This document shows, piece after piece, positions 25,501 through 63,822 of a DNA stretch of 64,000 nucleotides. This stretch comes from Onchidella celtica (Eukaryota > Mollusca > Gastropoda > Systellommatophora > Onchidiidae), in assembly GCA_963931925.1 (NCBI GenBank), contig OZ007567.1:87830998-87894997 (forward strand). The letters are read 5' to 3'. Position numbers and translations under genes: made by a program. The notes under the pieces are model-generated. The model ran no database searches. It was not told the DNA's origin and saw only the letters and a program-made list of their open reading frames with translations. Position 1 is the first letter of the stretch; each line of letters opens with the position of its first letter.

Positions 25501-28500
25501 ACCTCCCCTTCTCTTCTTCCTATCATTTCTGTAGATTTCATAATCATCATTAATTGAAATTTCACTGGTTTTTATATTTTCGTTTAGCCATGTTTCTGTT
25601 CCAATGATTACGTCAGGTTTAGTTTCGTTCAAAAATGAGCTCAGTTCTTCTTTCTTGTTCCAAATGCTTTGAAAATTTATAACCTGGGTTCTGAACGTGG
25701 TTTTCTCTTTGGCCGGCTCTTTTTTCTTGGATTTGGGGTGTGGGGTTGACGAATATTTTGGTTCAAAGATTGGTATTTCTGTGTTACTTTTATTAGTATC
25801 TAAATGTTGTAAGATATCAAAACAATTGTGGGATCTTGATCTACTACAGTCTAAGTTTAATTGAAAATCAGTGAATAAGCTGGAACTAAAATTTGGCATG
25901 CCACACTGGATACATTCCCATGCGGCACTGCTATTGCCCAGTGTTTCATACATTACTGAGTTTATTCCCATACAGTCGATGTGGTACCAGCGGTCACAAC
26001 TATCACATGCGATGGCCCTCGTTTTCCAGGTACATTTTTTAAGGCAAACGGGGCAAGGGGGGAATCTAGTCTGGGGTCCAGGGTTGAGCTCCACGTCACC
26101 CGATAATGACAGTAGTAAGAACAATACCAGAGAGATGTTCATTGTATTTGAAGAACAATTTAGCCTAAATTTCAGACTGGTTCTAGATCTATATCTACTT
26201 TTCTGTCCGAGGACAGACCAGGTGTTTATTAATGAGGTCCTGGATTTAGGCGAGTTGACAACACTAAATTTCCAGTTGTTATAATTAGCCTCATGTTTAG
26301 ATCTAGATCTAATATCCCATCTACATCCAAGTGAATACAGTTCTGGTCTAGATCTATATACTAAAACGGTGAACAATAAACTTATCGACATTAAGAGGAG
26401 AGATCTCACTATCTCACTCTTGATAATGGCACAAGACGTGGACTTCCCACCGGCACAAGCGGTCGCCATATTGGAACTTTTCAGTCCACCCTTACCTTCC
26501 AGTTATAATCACAATCTGGGACCAAGAGATTAAAAATTTAGTCAAATTATAATTCCCATTCACTTCCAATTCATATAAATGTACAGTGAAAACACTGTTG
26601 GTATAATATACGTATTAAAAATTGGTAAATTCATCAAAAGGGGGGTGTAAATTTGGAGCTCTCAGAAAAAGCGTCGTCTCCTCGACCGAAAGTGCTCTCT
26701 AATGAAGGTCAAAACAGTTAAAAATTTTACACTGGCATCAATGAAAATATTTATACCATTATCTTTATAAAGTATGTACAAAATGCAAATATCAAAAACT
26801 TTTAAAGACCCATCCAAAAAGTCAGTGTCTCTATTGCTAGAGGAAGGATATTCTACTTCTCATGTTTCAAAAAAAGACAACTTAATAATAGAATGACTTT
26901 GTAAGAAGACTTGATGTCACTAAACAATTTAACAGAGCTGGCTTGTCAGGGATCAACCACAAACTATCACACAGATATCCTTTAAAAGTATTACTGGCAG
27001 CAGTGATATCAGGGGCACAAACAGCCCTTAATTTCAACAAATTCCATATGCAATGCCTGGGGCAAGAGGGTTCCTAATGTTGCTGCTGCACAATTTGTTG
27101 GTCAAAATGATGATAAAAGTGCATTTTAACCTATAAAATACATTATGCTTACAGCATACTTTCATTACATGTGTCAATGGTTAACGATCTTTGTATCCAC
27201 AATAACTCCACACTTACATGAATAAAGTAGACAGAAGCAAAATATGCATTCTGTCCTTGTGGTAAATTCATACCACCAGGCCCAGCCGGAGCTGCCAAAA
27301 AATGAATTGTGTCAGAAATTCCAGCTGTAGATAATAAAAAAATAGCAAATGGAGCATTGATAACAAAAGGAGAAAAGTTCATGGATGAGTCTTCTCAAAT
27401 TAAGTTTCAGAAATGCCAATAACATTCACTCTGCATTCTATTTTCCCTGTAAAATAATCTTATGTAATGTCATGAACTAACGGATGCTAAACAGAGCCTC
27501 ATTTTCACAATATATCCACACATCTTCATAGATTTTGTTTTCTGTTTTACAATAGAGAAGGCAAAATTTTAGAGCTTTAAAGCTGAAAAATGTTAACAGG
27601 TACAATTTTACTTACCTCTTAGAAAATATTTGCAACCCAAAAGAGCTGAATATTTATTATTTTGTTTTCACTGGTAATTTTTATTGAATATGTGTTTCTG
27701 CAAACAAAAAGTTTTTTAAATTCAAAAACATAACACATATTTTCCTTTTTTCTAAAAACAAATTTCAGGACCATGCATGTAAGTTTATTATATTTTCACC
27801 AAACAAACACACAAATGAATTAAATTCTTGCGCACAACAAGCTGCTCTGAACGTATCATTAATATAAACAAAATACCAGTTTTGCATACCTGTATTATTC
27901 TAAGCAAATTGGTCGCATTAAAGAAATGTGTCACAAACTTAAACAAGATAATGACCAATTTTTACATGTGATGATTATTTTATGACACCATCAATGAACT
28001 TGTCTGAACTTCTCCAATTTCATTCCCAAATCTACCTGACCTTACTTGTAACCTAACACCATGTTATTTTTGGTTACTTAACCATAAAAAGCTTTTCAGA
28101 GTTTAACATATGCTATTTATAACACTGGCTATCATGTTATATGCCATATATTTTTACAGTTCAAGCCTGAAATACTTTCTTTCAGTTTCATATGGTACAC
28201 AACTACACAATAGGCAAACTGTGTTCTGGCTATCCAATCAAGTAACTTTTAAGTATATTTGAAATGACCGCTCTTTCATCAAACTTTTAAGTATACTTAA
28301 AATGACTGCTCTTTCATCAAGGATGCTATTAATAATTTGTCTTCCAATACCTACTTGCGAGAGATGATGAGTTGTAAGCAACATAAGACCGTTCTCTAAG
28401 ATCTGCACTACTTGGTACTCCAGTGTCCCACAGGGCTTCCAAGCCACTTCCAAGATCAATTTCCATTGAAACAGAGGTTACAGGTGTAGCATCCAGATTT

Positions 28501-29863
28501 TGAAAAGTCAGTGAGATGTTCACCTGGTCGGCACTTGGTACCGTGTCATAAAGCTGTTGAGATAGTCATCATAATAGCTAGAAGGCGAACATGTAAATAA
28601 CTATATAAAATGTCATGAGTTTGTTTTGCATAATGTCTAAATTTTTGACAACAAATTATGTGAACACATCCATTCCTGACAAAATTTGGTCTCAAATATC
28701 ATTTGTTTACCATTTTTTGAGCCGCAACAATAGAGATATATGTTGGTCATGTAGAATCGAAAACTATGATCATAAATTCATTATTTATGTTTTCTATTTT
28801 TGTCCATATTTCCACTCATAGGTTCATCAGATGTTGCTTGGAATAAGATTTCCTTAGGGTTCGTAGGATTTCCTACATCAAGCCGATGGTGGCATGATAA
28901 CGTAACCAGTGGATCTACATAAGGAATAATATCATTCCTATGAGTAAATTTGAAATCAATCCTACCAGTCGGATTGACTTAGGCCGATAGGCTTGCTGGC
29001 TGGTTTCTACTGCACATACACTTTGTAATTCAAAGAGCTTTGGTTGACAGTTCCTTTTTAGCTTTGTAAATGTTCAATGCACAGAAATTTATCGATATGA
29101 TCACTGCGGCAAATTTTTTTTCCCTTAGTACAGAAGGCTAAGCGTTTGTTAAAAATTTGTACAATAAAAAACCTTTTATGACACATTTATAGATACATAA
29201 TTTTATAACAGTCAATGAAACAATTTGTTTTTAAATTTGAAGAAATTACCCTTAATTTCAACATCCTCGTCATGTTAATAAACCATTAAAATTTAAATTC
29301 CCTACAAAATCATAGGAACTGTATGCTGTAGACAAAGGAAGCCCTAAATGTGAAGTGCTACATGAGCAAAACCGTGCCCTGAACACTTACAGAAACAGTG
29401 AATTCTATCAAAACATTTGGACCTGCTCCACCATTTCTTGTTGCCGTCATTCCCATGTAAGTAATGGAAGGTTGATCCACTGTGTATGATGGCAATGTAC
29501 CTGAGACAGCTCCATTGTTTACCTTTGCCGTGCCCTGAGGAAGAACATCGATCAAGACCGACAATAATAAGAGTGAGTTTAAATTATAATCAGCATTATA
29601 AATAAATTAAACTATTACGAACTGTTAATCGAAGCAAACCTTAGTTTCCGAAAATCAAAAATAATGTGTTATTTTAACAAGATGTCAAAGTGAAATAAAT
29701 TCACACAGCAATTATAAGTACTCACAGTCAGTGCAAGTTGTGTATATGTGGGTTTAGAATCTGGGGTAAATTCACACACATCTGTCTGACCAAAAGTTGA
29801 ACTGGTCAGTACTGACAAAAACAGAATTGCCACAATGGTCTGTAGATTATCTTTGTGGCTCAT
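1503..29863 (-). CDS. EVC2: EVC2 (limbin) ortholog, 26 coding exons, C-terminus outside window
   Basis: Type I membrane protein of the EvC complex, which in vertebrates sits near the base of the primary cilium and carries Hedgehog signals from Smoothened. Visible order: signal peptide (residues 1-25), extracellular/luminal part (26-215), one membrane span (216-240) followed by five arginines (242-246), then a long charged coiled-coil tail rich in E, K, Q, R to residue 1041. The exons join in phase with consensus GT-AG junctions and no stop. Human EVC2 has about 1308 residues, so roughly 250 should lie left of the window; the last visible exon ends in a good donor. The head-to-head EVC gene supports the name. 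Start chosen at the ATG at 29863, just before the signal peptide, with A at -3. I named it from architecture and neighbour, not from an alignment search; the coiled coil alone would not be diagnostic. Confidence 0.88.
2151..2320 (-). CDS. EVC2: EVC2 coding exon 25
   Basis: Residues 956-1012 (MLRAKLQERLQQREKSMLQA onward). Donor GTATGT; the split codon AA|G gives lysine with the next exon. Confidence 0.88.
2668..2927. mobile_element. MITE-like element with ~38-bp inverted repeats
   Basis: Left arm ATCGTCACTATGCTGCAAGA and onward through CTCCCGTAACTAACATTT recurs reverse-complemented at the right with about one change. Roughly 260 bp, no coding capacity, target duplication not clear. Located in the intron between EVC2 exons 24 and 25. 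Confidence 0.65.
3355..3408 (-). CDS. EVC2: EVC2 coding exon 24
   Basis: Residues 938-955, 18 codons (EQDRLNQKLDTTRAKQEK), the smallest exon seen in this gene. Donor GTATGT. Confidence 0.85.
3703..3828 (-). CDS. EVC2: EVC2 coding exon 23
   Basis: Residues 896-937, including LNARGILSTPECERILDMHK, a break in the coiled coil. Donor GTAGTC, acceptor TTATTTCAG. Confidence 0.86.
4127..5019 (-). mobile_element. piggyBac-like element, internally deleted
   Basis: Ends are TTAA plus a shared CTCAYTGA terminal repeat followed by GC-rich subterminal sequence. An 82-codon minus-strand reading frame (4460-4708) begins MASKRKKTNIFQLFEDTIDE, with an acidic patch like the N-terminus of piggyBac transposases; the catalytic domain is absent. 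The GC-rich ends contrast with the intron around them. Confidence 0.6.
4460..4708 (-). pseudogene. piggyBac-type transposase N-terminal remnant
   Basis: 82 codons starting MASKRKKTNIFQLFEDTIDE, then an acidic and serine-rich stretch (NSDSDSRSSPPSTSD) and a basic lysine/arginine part. The D-rich catalytic core expected of a 500-600 residue transposase is missing, so this is a leftover of an internal deletion. The match is by character, not by alignment. Confidence 0.45.
5163..5264 (-). CDS. EVC2: EVC2 coding exon 22
   Basis: Residues 862-895 (IHVEMTKERVLALKDQESRL). Donor GTATAT, phase 0 to 0. Confidence 0.86.
5583..5729 (-). CDS. EVC2: EVC2 coding exon 21
   Basis: Residues 813-861 with an acidic patch (NNGEEDDEE). 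Of two close acceptors, TTTATCCACAG at 5730 fits the reading phase. Donor GTGGAG. Confidence 0.83.
5966..6076 (+). mobile_element. 111-bp MITE, copy A
   Basis: Starts TGTTGTTAGGGGA and ends TCCCCTAAAAACA (one change from a perfect inverted repeat). It is the same family and exactly the same length as the inverse copy at 43603-43713. Confidence 0.65.
6219..6261. repeat. Perfect 20-bp palindrome with 3-base loop
   Basis: ACAATATGACATTCAAGGCA, three bases, then its exact reverse complement. In the intron between EVC2 exons 20 and 21. The loop is too short for a normal microRNA precursor. Confidence 0.8.
6548..6656 (-). CDS. EVC2: EVC2 coding exon 20
   Basis: Residues 776-812 (LTLNKLRQKRMLEEKIAQKR). 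Donor GTGAGC; acceptor AATGGCAG lacks a strong pyrimidine tract. Confidence 0.84.
7030..7122 (-). CDS. EVC2: EVC2 coding exon 19
   Basis: Residues 745-776, KLLCSQISISEAERDRILKE then HEKQMVKLEN; split codons at both ends. Donor GTGAGG. Confidence 0.86.
7601..7698 (-). CDS. EVC2: EVC2 coding exon 18
   Basis: Residues 713-745, very charged helix (EELARRKREWEERRAKERKE). Donor GTAAGT, acceptor TCTTACAG. Confidence 0.88.
8168..9303. mobile_element. piggyBac-like element with CCCT termini, non-autonomous
   Basis: TTAA on both sides; termini TTAACCCTCGTCCTGCG and, read inward from the right, TTAACCCTAGTCCTGCG (one mismatch). GTGGCCTCCCGCAGGAC occurs twice near the right end as a subterminal repeat (about 9191 and 9279). 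TTAACCCT is the canonical piggyBac end. No transposase frame. Intron between EVC2 exons 17 and 18. Confidence 0.75.
9682..9791 (-). CDS. EVC2: EVC2 coding exon 17
   Basis: Residues 676-712 (VADEVIDKMLKAHEKTMNDL). Donor GTCTGA, weak but in phase. Confidence 0.85.
10230..10421 (-). CDS. EVC2: EVC2 coding exon 16
   Basis: Residues 612-676, 64 codons of coiled coil starting PISYVDGLIKLKSRHRRELN. Donor GTGGGT, acceptor ACATTTCAG. Confidence 0.88.
10726..10798 (-). CDS. EVC2: EVC2 coding exon 15
   Basis: Residues 588-612 (split codon), LSRHASELQEYLSKNKAQQT. Donor GTAAGC, acceptor CATTCTCAG. Confidence 0.85.
11347..11509 (-). CDS. EVC2: EVC2 coding exon 14
   Basis: Residues 533-587, MKRALSSEEMEEYMNQARAD onward. 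Donor GTATTA was preferred because it keeps phase 0 with the next exon. Confidence 0.83.
11944..12023 (-). CDS. EVC2: EVC2 coding exon 13
   Basis: Residues 507-533 (split codon), including EIQEDDHVESLNGMASIQIK. Donor GTTAGT, acceptor GCTTTTCAG. Confidence 0.85.
12421..12645 (-). CDS. EVC2: EVC2 coding exon 12
   Basis: Residues 432-506, the longest coding exon seen in this gene. Donor GTACGT gives phase 0, matching the next exon. Coiled coil ends in LEEKLARRRALALAS. Confidence 0.87.
12901..13011 (-). CDS. EVC2: EVC2 coding exon 11
   Basis: Residues 395-431, glutamine- and glutamate-rich coiled coil. Donor GTAAAC, acceptor CTTTGTAG. Confidence 0.87.
13751..13831 (-). CDS. EVC2: EVC2 coding exon 10
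   Basis: Residues 368-394 (EKLGDLLKKHKEQRHGAILV), phase 0 to 0, donor GTGAGT, acceptor TTTTACAG. Confidence 0.85.
14050..14715 (+). mobile_element. Non-autonomous Helitron, copy 1 with 196-bp tandem duplication
   Basis: Begins TCTATACTATATATATTTGT after A and ends CTAG before T, the usual Helitron A|T insertion without target duplication. A GC hairpin (CCCGGGCAGGGCCGGG) stands just before the terminal CTAG. The 3' part is duplicated in tandem: 14313-14508 and 14509 to about 14704. Removing one unit gives 470 bp, the exact length of copy 2. No Rep/helicase gene. Confidence 0.85.
14313..14704 (+). repeat. Tandem 196-bp duplication inside Helitron
   Basis: Two nearly identical units starting CCCGTGCGCAAATCATRCTG; each contains the 3' hairpin, but only the second is followed by ACCTCAGCTAG, the end of the element. 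Confidence 0.85.
14960..15049 (-). CDS. EVC2: EVC2 coding exon 9
   Basis: Residues 338-367, start of the continuous coiled coil (NQLKELDRKLDTEYKKELET). Donor GTAAGT. Confidence 0.87.
16310..17028. mobile_element. piggyBac-like TTAA element with AGATCT clusters
   Basis: TTAACCCTTTGAACCC at both ends as an inverted repeat, TTAA target. The interior (about 16724-16931) holds five blocks of tandem TCTAGA/AGATCT hexamer repeats. No coding capacity. Intron between EVC2 exons 8 and 9. Confidence 0.75.
16724..16931. repeat. Clustered (TCTAGA)n hexamer blocks
   Basis: Five short runs of the palindromic hexamer spaced 15-60 bp apart inside the TTAA element, a possible set of subterminal binding sites or a local expansion. 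Confidence 0.7.
17068..17221 (-). CDS. EVC2: EVC2 coding exon 8
   Basis: Residues 286-337, less charged than the rest of the tail (LDILSTIHVDTDLETEQIDA). Donor GTAAAT, acceptor CTTTACAG. Confidence 0.87.
17222..18488 (-). other. EVC2: EVC2 intron without recognised feature
   Basis: AT-rich; nothing beyond chance open frames was seen. The same is true of the intervals 9792-10229, 10799-11346, 11510-11943, 12024-12420, 13012-13750 and 15050-16309. Confidence 0.6.
18489..18577 (-). CDS. EVC2: EVC2 coding exon 7
   Basis: Residues 257-286 (split codon), basic (DKRLRERGRKIVMDAKAAMR). Donor GTAAGC, acceptor TTATCAG. Confidence 0.87.
18963..19004. repeat. Tandem 21-bp duplication
   Basis: CCAAAATTAAGCACTTTTGA occurs twice in direct repeat within the intron between EVC2 exons 6 and 7. 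Confidence 0.75.
19244..19387 (-). CDS. EVC2: EVC2 coding exon 6: transmembrane span
   Basis: Residues 209-256. About 25 uninterrupted hydrophobic residues (216-240) followed by FTRRRRR, a strong stop-transfer signal that places the C-terminal tail in the cytoplasm. Donor GTAAGA. Confidence 0.9.
19846..19914 (-). CDS. EVC2: EVC2 coding exon 5
   Basis: Residues 186-208, 23 codons, phase 0 to 0, reading AGTTYGIIMPDICLVRVVGI; juxtamembrane. Acceptor CCTTTAG, donor GTAAGT. Confidence 0.82.
20470..20568. repeat. (CT)n microsatellite, imperfect
   Basis: About 100 bp of CTCT interrupted by CCCTCCCTC and CCATC. Open frames across it are compositional artefacts. Confidence 0.9.
20782..21005 (-). pseudogene. 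Possible exon with RAG1-N-terminus-like zinc motif
   Basis: A minus-strand frame with an acceptor-like TTTGTAG in front and a GTGTGC donor-like end. It reads FRSELLIYFAIDITLDDSRH then SAKICQKCIVRMSK. The IDI...H-x4-C-x2-C spacing is like the zinc-binding segment in the N-terminal part of RAG1 (FRIDVKAD...HPTEFCHNC). It could be a remnant of a RAG1-N-terminus-bearing mollusc transposon, a zinc-finger gene fragment, or chance. It is not part of the phase-consistent EVC2 model. Confidence 0.35.
21285..21372. repeat. Mixed (CT)n / (CA)n tract
   Basis: Alternating CTCTCTCT and CACACACA runs in the long EVC2 intron. Confidence 0.85.
22237..22882 (-). CDS. LINE C-terminal domain after the nested insertion
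   Basis: Continues the reverse transcriptase (YLGVTLDRKLTWNQHINNTC, RPSLEYGCSVWDP, LERVQRRAARFV) to RMWNNLPAEVQTLSSATTFD, a typical CR1-group C-terminus. The 11-bp target duplication shows the frame was continuous before the insertion. Confidence 0.85.
22894..23528 (-). mobile_element. RTE-type LINE fragment nested in the CR1-group LINE
   Basis: 635 bp, 5' truncated, flanked by the 11-bp direct repeat TAGTCTGAGGT (22883-22893 and 23529-23539). It encodes about 205 codons of the end of a reverse transcriptase protein: LLYGCETW, GRRRWRWIGHTLRRPG, KRSRGRPRGTWRRA. The stop lies just before an (ATG)n tail, and such a very short 3' UTR with a trinucleotide tail is typical of the RTE clade. Same orientation as its host element. 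Confidence 0.88.
23528..24430 (-). CDS. LINE reverse transcriptase, frame after the frameshift
   Basis: Reverse transcriptase domain with NKATGPDGIPAKLL, PVSLTSISCKLLEHIL, HGFRKHRSCESQL, LLDFSKAFDKVHH (first catalytic D), GVPQGTVMGPLLFLVYINDM and FADDSLLYR (catalytic DD). All catalytic residues are present. The frame runs upstream through 24431-24576 without a start. It ends at the nested insertion; the protein resumes at about 22882. Confidence 0.88.
   Translation of the reverse strand: MDEIFVTENGVLKLLENLNENKATGPDGIPAKLLKLKLCAKEIAPVYTLLFRASIEQGKIPEDWKKANVVPIFKKGNRASPENYRPVSLTSISCKLLEHILHTSIMKHLEKHSVLTHVQHGFRKHRSCESQLVTTCNDFVNNLNNNRQTDTILLDFSKAFDKVHHASLLTKLNHYGVRNSTLKWIKSFLENRTQIVVVDGKSSNPAAVLSGVPQGTVMGPLLFLVYINDMPSKISPGTKLRLFADDSLLYRTINSKEDTEILQKDLDSLQKWERDWRMEFHPNKCQVLRISNKKHNITSD
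24577..26469 (-). CDS. LINE protein, N-terminal part: 2A, PHD finger, endonuclease
   Basis: 630 codons. Hydrophobic segment 112-123 runs straight into GDVELNPGP (124-132). PHD finger C4HC3: C139/C142, C155/C158, H163/C166, C186/C189. APE endonuclease about 262-480 with E292, D399-x-N401 (GGDFNLPD) and D470-H471 (GDHD) in place, plus YRPPGSD. Translation may start at residue 1, or at M110 (26142), which would give a 23-residue signal-type 2A leader. The frame ends at 24577 because of a frameshift; the same protein continues in another frame. Confidence 0.85.
   Translation of the reverse strand: MATACAGGKSTSCAIIKSEIVRSLLLMSISLLFTVLVYRSRPELYSLGCRWDIRSRSKHEANYNNWKFSVVNSPKSRTSLINTWSVLGQKSRYRSRTSLKFRLNCSSNTMNISLVLFLLLSLSGDVELNPGPQTRFPPCPVCLKKCTWKTRAIACDSCDRWYHIDCMGINSVMYETLGNSSAAWECIQCGMPNFSSSLFTDFQLNLDCSRSRSHNCFDILQHLDTNKSNTEIPIFEPKYSSTPHPKSKKKEPAKEKTTFRTQVINFQSIWNKKEELSSFLNETKPDVIIGTETWLNENIKTSEISINDDYEIYRNDRKKRRGGGVLIAVKKNLVSEKIPSEEAGETVLCKIRVQGKPPLVVGAVYRPPGSDLETSKNICNELLSAYQKNKKATIWIGGDFNLPDINWEEGNVKSCQNLREINDLFLDSAADIGLEQAVKETTRGDALLDLFFTNFPNLTRQIKILPGLGDHDIVQIDSELKPFKNRPIRRQIYLWNQTDENNLKREAATFGTFFMKYHSSKTDANKLWDCIKLNLNMIMENVPTKMTSTKIHQPWINTLTKRLVRKKYKWFKKIKQCNSERMKNKYLEIKRLTQKECRKAHNNYIHEMISDSSDNSKKLWRYVKSKIKKT
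26074..26100 (-). other. 2A ribosome-skipping motif
   Basis: GDVELNPGP matches the D-V/I-E-x-N-P-G-P consensus exactly. Skipping would release everything before the last proline. It is preceded by MNISLVLFLLLSLS, a signal-peptide-like run, the arrangement known from 2A sequences that double as export signals in some invertebrate proteins and LINEs. Confidence 0.9.
27218..27291 (-). CDS. EVC2: EVC2 coding exon 4
   Basis: Residues 161-185, including PAGPGGMNLPQGQNAYF. Donor GTAAGT, acceptor TTTGGCAG. The following intron (7.3 kb) holds the LINE insertion. Confidence 0.82.
28241..28321. repeat. Tandem ~40-bp duplication
   Basis: Two imperfect units of ACTTTTAAGTATAYTTRAAA followed by TGACYGCTCTTTCATCAA next to EVC2 exon 3. 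Confidence 0.75.
28355..28553 (-). CDS. EVC2: EVC2 coding exon 3
   Basis: Residues 95-161 (last codon split 1+2). Extracellular. Two possible N-glycosylation sites: NISL and NSSS. Donor GTAGGT was chosen over the overlapping GTATTG because only it keeps the phase with the next exon. Confidence 0.82.
29391..29534 (-). CDS. EVC2: EVC2 coding exon 2
   Basis: Residues 47-94, phase 0 to 0, donor GTAAGT, acceptor CTTCCTCAG. Extracellular, beta-rich looking, one NGG/NNG-rich turn region, no cysteine. Confidence 0.85.
29726..29863 (-). CDS. EVC2: EVC2 coding exon 1: signal peptide
   Basis: Residues 1-46. MSHKDNLQTIVAILFLSVLT begins a classic signal peptide; likely cleavage near FG-QTDVC (residue 25). 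Donor GTGAGT. The exon extends upstream as 5' UTR to an acceptor at about 29895 (TTATCTAG) or 29888. Confidence 0.85.
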
Positions 29864-30517
29864 GTTGTTCCAGTGGGATCCTTCACTGCTGAAATCTAGA
29901 TAAAAAAAAATATTGTAGGTAGTATATTTTCTCATGAGCTATTCAATTTCACTTGAAAAGTGAAGAGAAAGAAAACCCAATGTATTTTTAAGTCAGGGTG
30001 GAGGATAATGAAATGACTTGATACAAAAAAAATGAAATCCTCTCCTTGGACTTCATCACTTTGGGAAAGATGTTGAAACCATGTAGGTAAGTGGAGCCTA
30101 TACACAGTTACATTGCATACATATATGTGACTACCTACTCCCATTGATGCATGAGCTATGCAGACTTTGACCTTATGTTGGTTTTAACAACACCAGAGCC
30201 TCTTCTGTTCACAGACATTGTACAAGGGTGTGCAAGAGCTTTAAAAAAAGGAGGGGGGGGGGGCTTTGTGCCTTGTAGATAGCAGAGGGAAGAAATGTGC
30301 AAATATTGTACCCTAATCTACCCCAAAAAAATTTTTTTTAGTTTTAAAAATGGAGGCAAAACAAGAATTAAGGTCTGATGTTCATTGCATGAGACGCTCA
30401 TTCCGGTGAGCAACATTCTGGATGAGTTGGGTTGAGATATGACAATACTTAGGGCGTGTTAGGCTCGCAATACTTATTGGTGAAAACAACGGCCAAAAAA
30501 TCTGTGAAAAGACTTAC

Positions 30518-30720
30518 CAACTGTAGATTTACGTTGATTCTCAGCAATGCGACTCTTCCTTTCCGTTATTAACTAATATGAAATGAGTTCGTTCTCTCAT
30601 GCTCTGGCGTATCCAGTTCATGGATTCATGGTTTCGTTATATATAAATGTTTAAATCGACGGCTAAGGCTAACCACATCCCCGAGCACGTACTATTCCAT
30701 GGCTGAGAATATAATACCCG
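30518..30720 (-). other. EVC2: EVC2 5' UTR exon, TSS not resolved
   Basis: A good donor (CAGTTG then GTAAGT) on the minus strand at 30517 can splice to the acceptor at about 29895 in front of the start codon. The upstream (right) limit is a guess; no core promoter element is clear. Confidence 0.55.
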
Positions 30721-31141
30721 ACTGGTGGCCGCAGTGAGCTGCGGTGATTAAAGGCTGGTAACAAATTCCAAAAGAAAGTAACGAAGCTGCCTTGTCACAA
30801 ATTCATTTCGTTTTGGCAAGATTCAGTAACAGGGTTAAAGTTGCTTGTGAGTCTCGAGTGGTGTGAAACCTCACATTACAGAAGAGGGCAAGAGGCTTCA
30901 ACGAAGACATCTCGAGCTTGTGATTGGCCAGCTTGCATGGAAACGCACTTCAGCTTGTAAACAACTTCCAAGCAAAATCATCATGGCGGTTGGGTAAAAG
31001 GAAGTGGCACCTGTTCTTGACTTCTATGGAACCCTCAATACAAACCTGTCGGCTGAGTTAGCTGTATTGCTTAGAAGGGAAAGTAATCTAACCGTGAAAA
31101 GGAAATAGTACAGATTCTTAGTACAAAACAACACAAGAAAA
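30721..31141. promoter_or_regulatory. Shared EVC2/EVC bidirectional promoter interval
   Basis: The two start codons lie 1,279 bp apart, and the EVC2 first-exon donor leaves at most about 620 bp between transcripts. Within it: an inverted CCAAT box (ATTGG, 30923-30927), an X-box-like site directly after it, and CATGGCGG (30982-30989), resembling a YY1 site. No TATA box is clear in either direction. Shared control of both genes is inferred from position. Confidence 0.6.
30931..30944 (-). promoter_or_regulatory. X-box-like (RFX) site
   Basis: The minus strand reads GTTTCCATGCAAGC. Against the RFX consensus GTTNCCATGGNAAC it matches at all but two defined positions, with one perfect half-site. 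RFX factors drive many ciliary genes, and this site sits between two of them. Confidence 0.45.
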
Positions 31142-63531
<32,390 letters not shown>

Positions 63532-63822
63532 GTTAGTTTTATTTTTGTTGTTGCAAAGTAAAATAACTGATATTAATTTTCCTGCCTTTATAATACTGGT
63601 GTCTATTCATATAAAAGTGTTCAGAAAAAGTTTTACCATAATGCGCGTTGTATTTTTTTGCTGGGGCATTCTTTCACTGATCAGGATCACACGACCCTAG
63701 AAGATGATGACAGTTATGGCCAATTTGTACTAAAGTTTATTAATATCATAATAATGGATTGTTATATTGTATGTTCCACTTAAAATAAGGGCTACATGTC
63801 AGTTGAAGCAAAAAATGAAATA

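Larger units (their letters stand above)
22004..26500 (-). mobile_element. CR1-group LINE with PHD finger and 2A peptide, one frameshift, one nested insertion
   Basis: Non-LTR retrotransposon in sense with EVC2, in its 7.3-kb intron. On the minus strand: 2A peptide, PHD finger, APE-type endonuclease, reverse transcriptase and the C-terminal domain ending near NLPAEVQTLSSATTF, then a short 3' UTR and a (GAA)n tail at 22004-22026. Apart from a single frameshift near 24.58 kb and the 635-bp insertion at 22894-23528 the coding sequence looks open, so the copy is young. The 5' end is not resolved (around 26.48-26.52 kb) and I found no clear target duplication. Confidence 0.88.

Noticed and set aside
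28329-28523. Independent small protein starting at NISLTF
   Set aside because: The start is a GTG inside EVC2 exon 3; the frame is simply the exon plus read-through into the intron.
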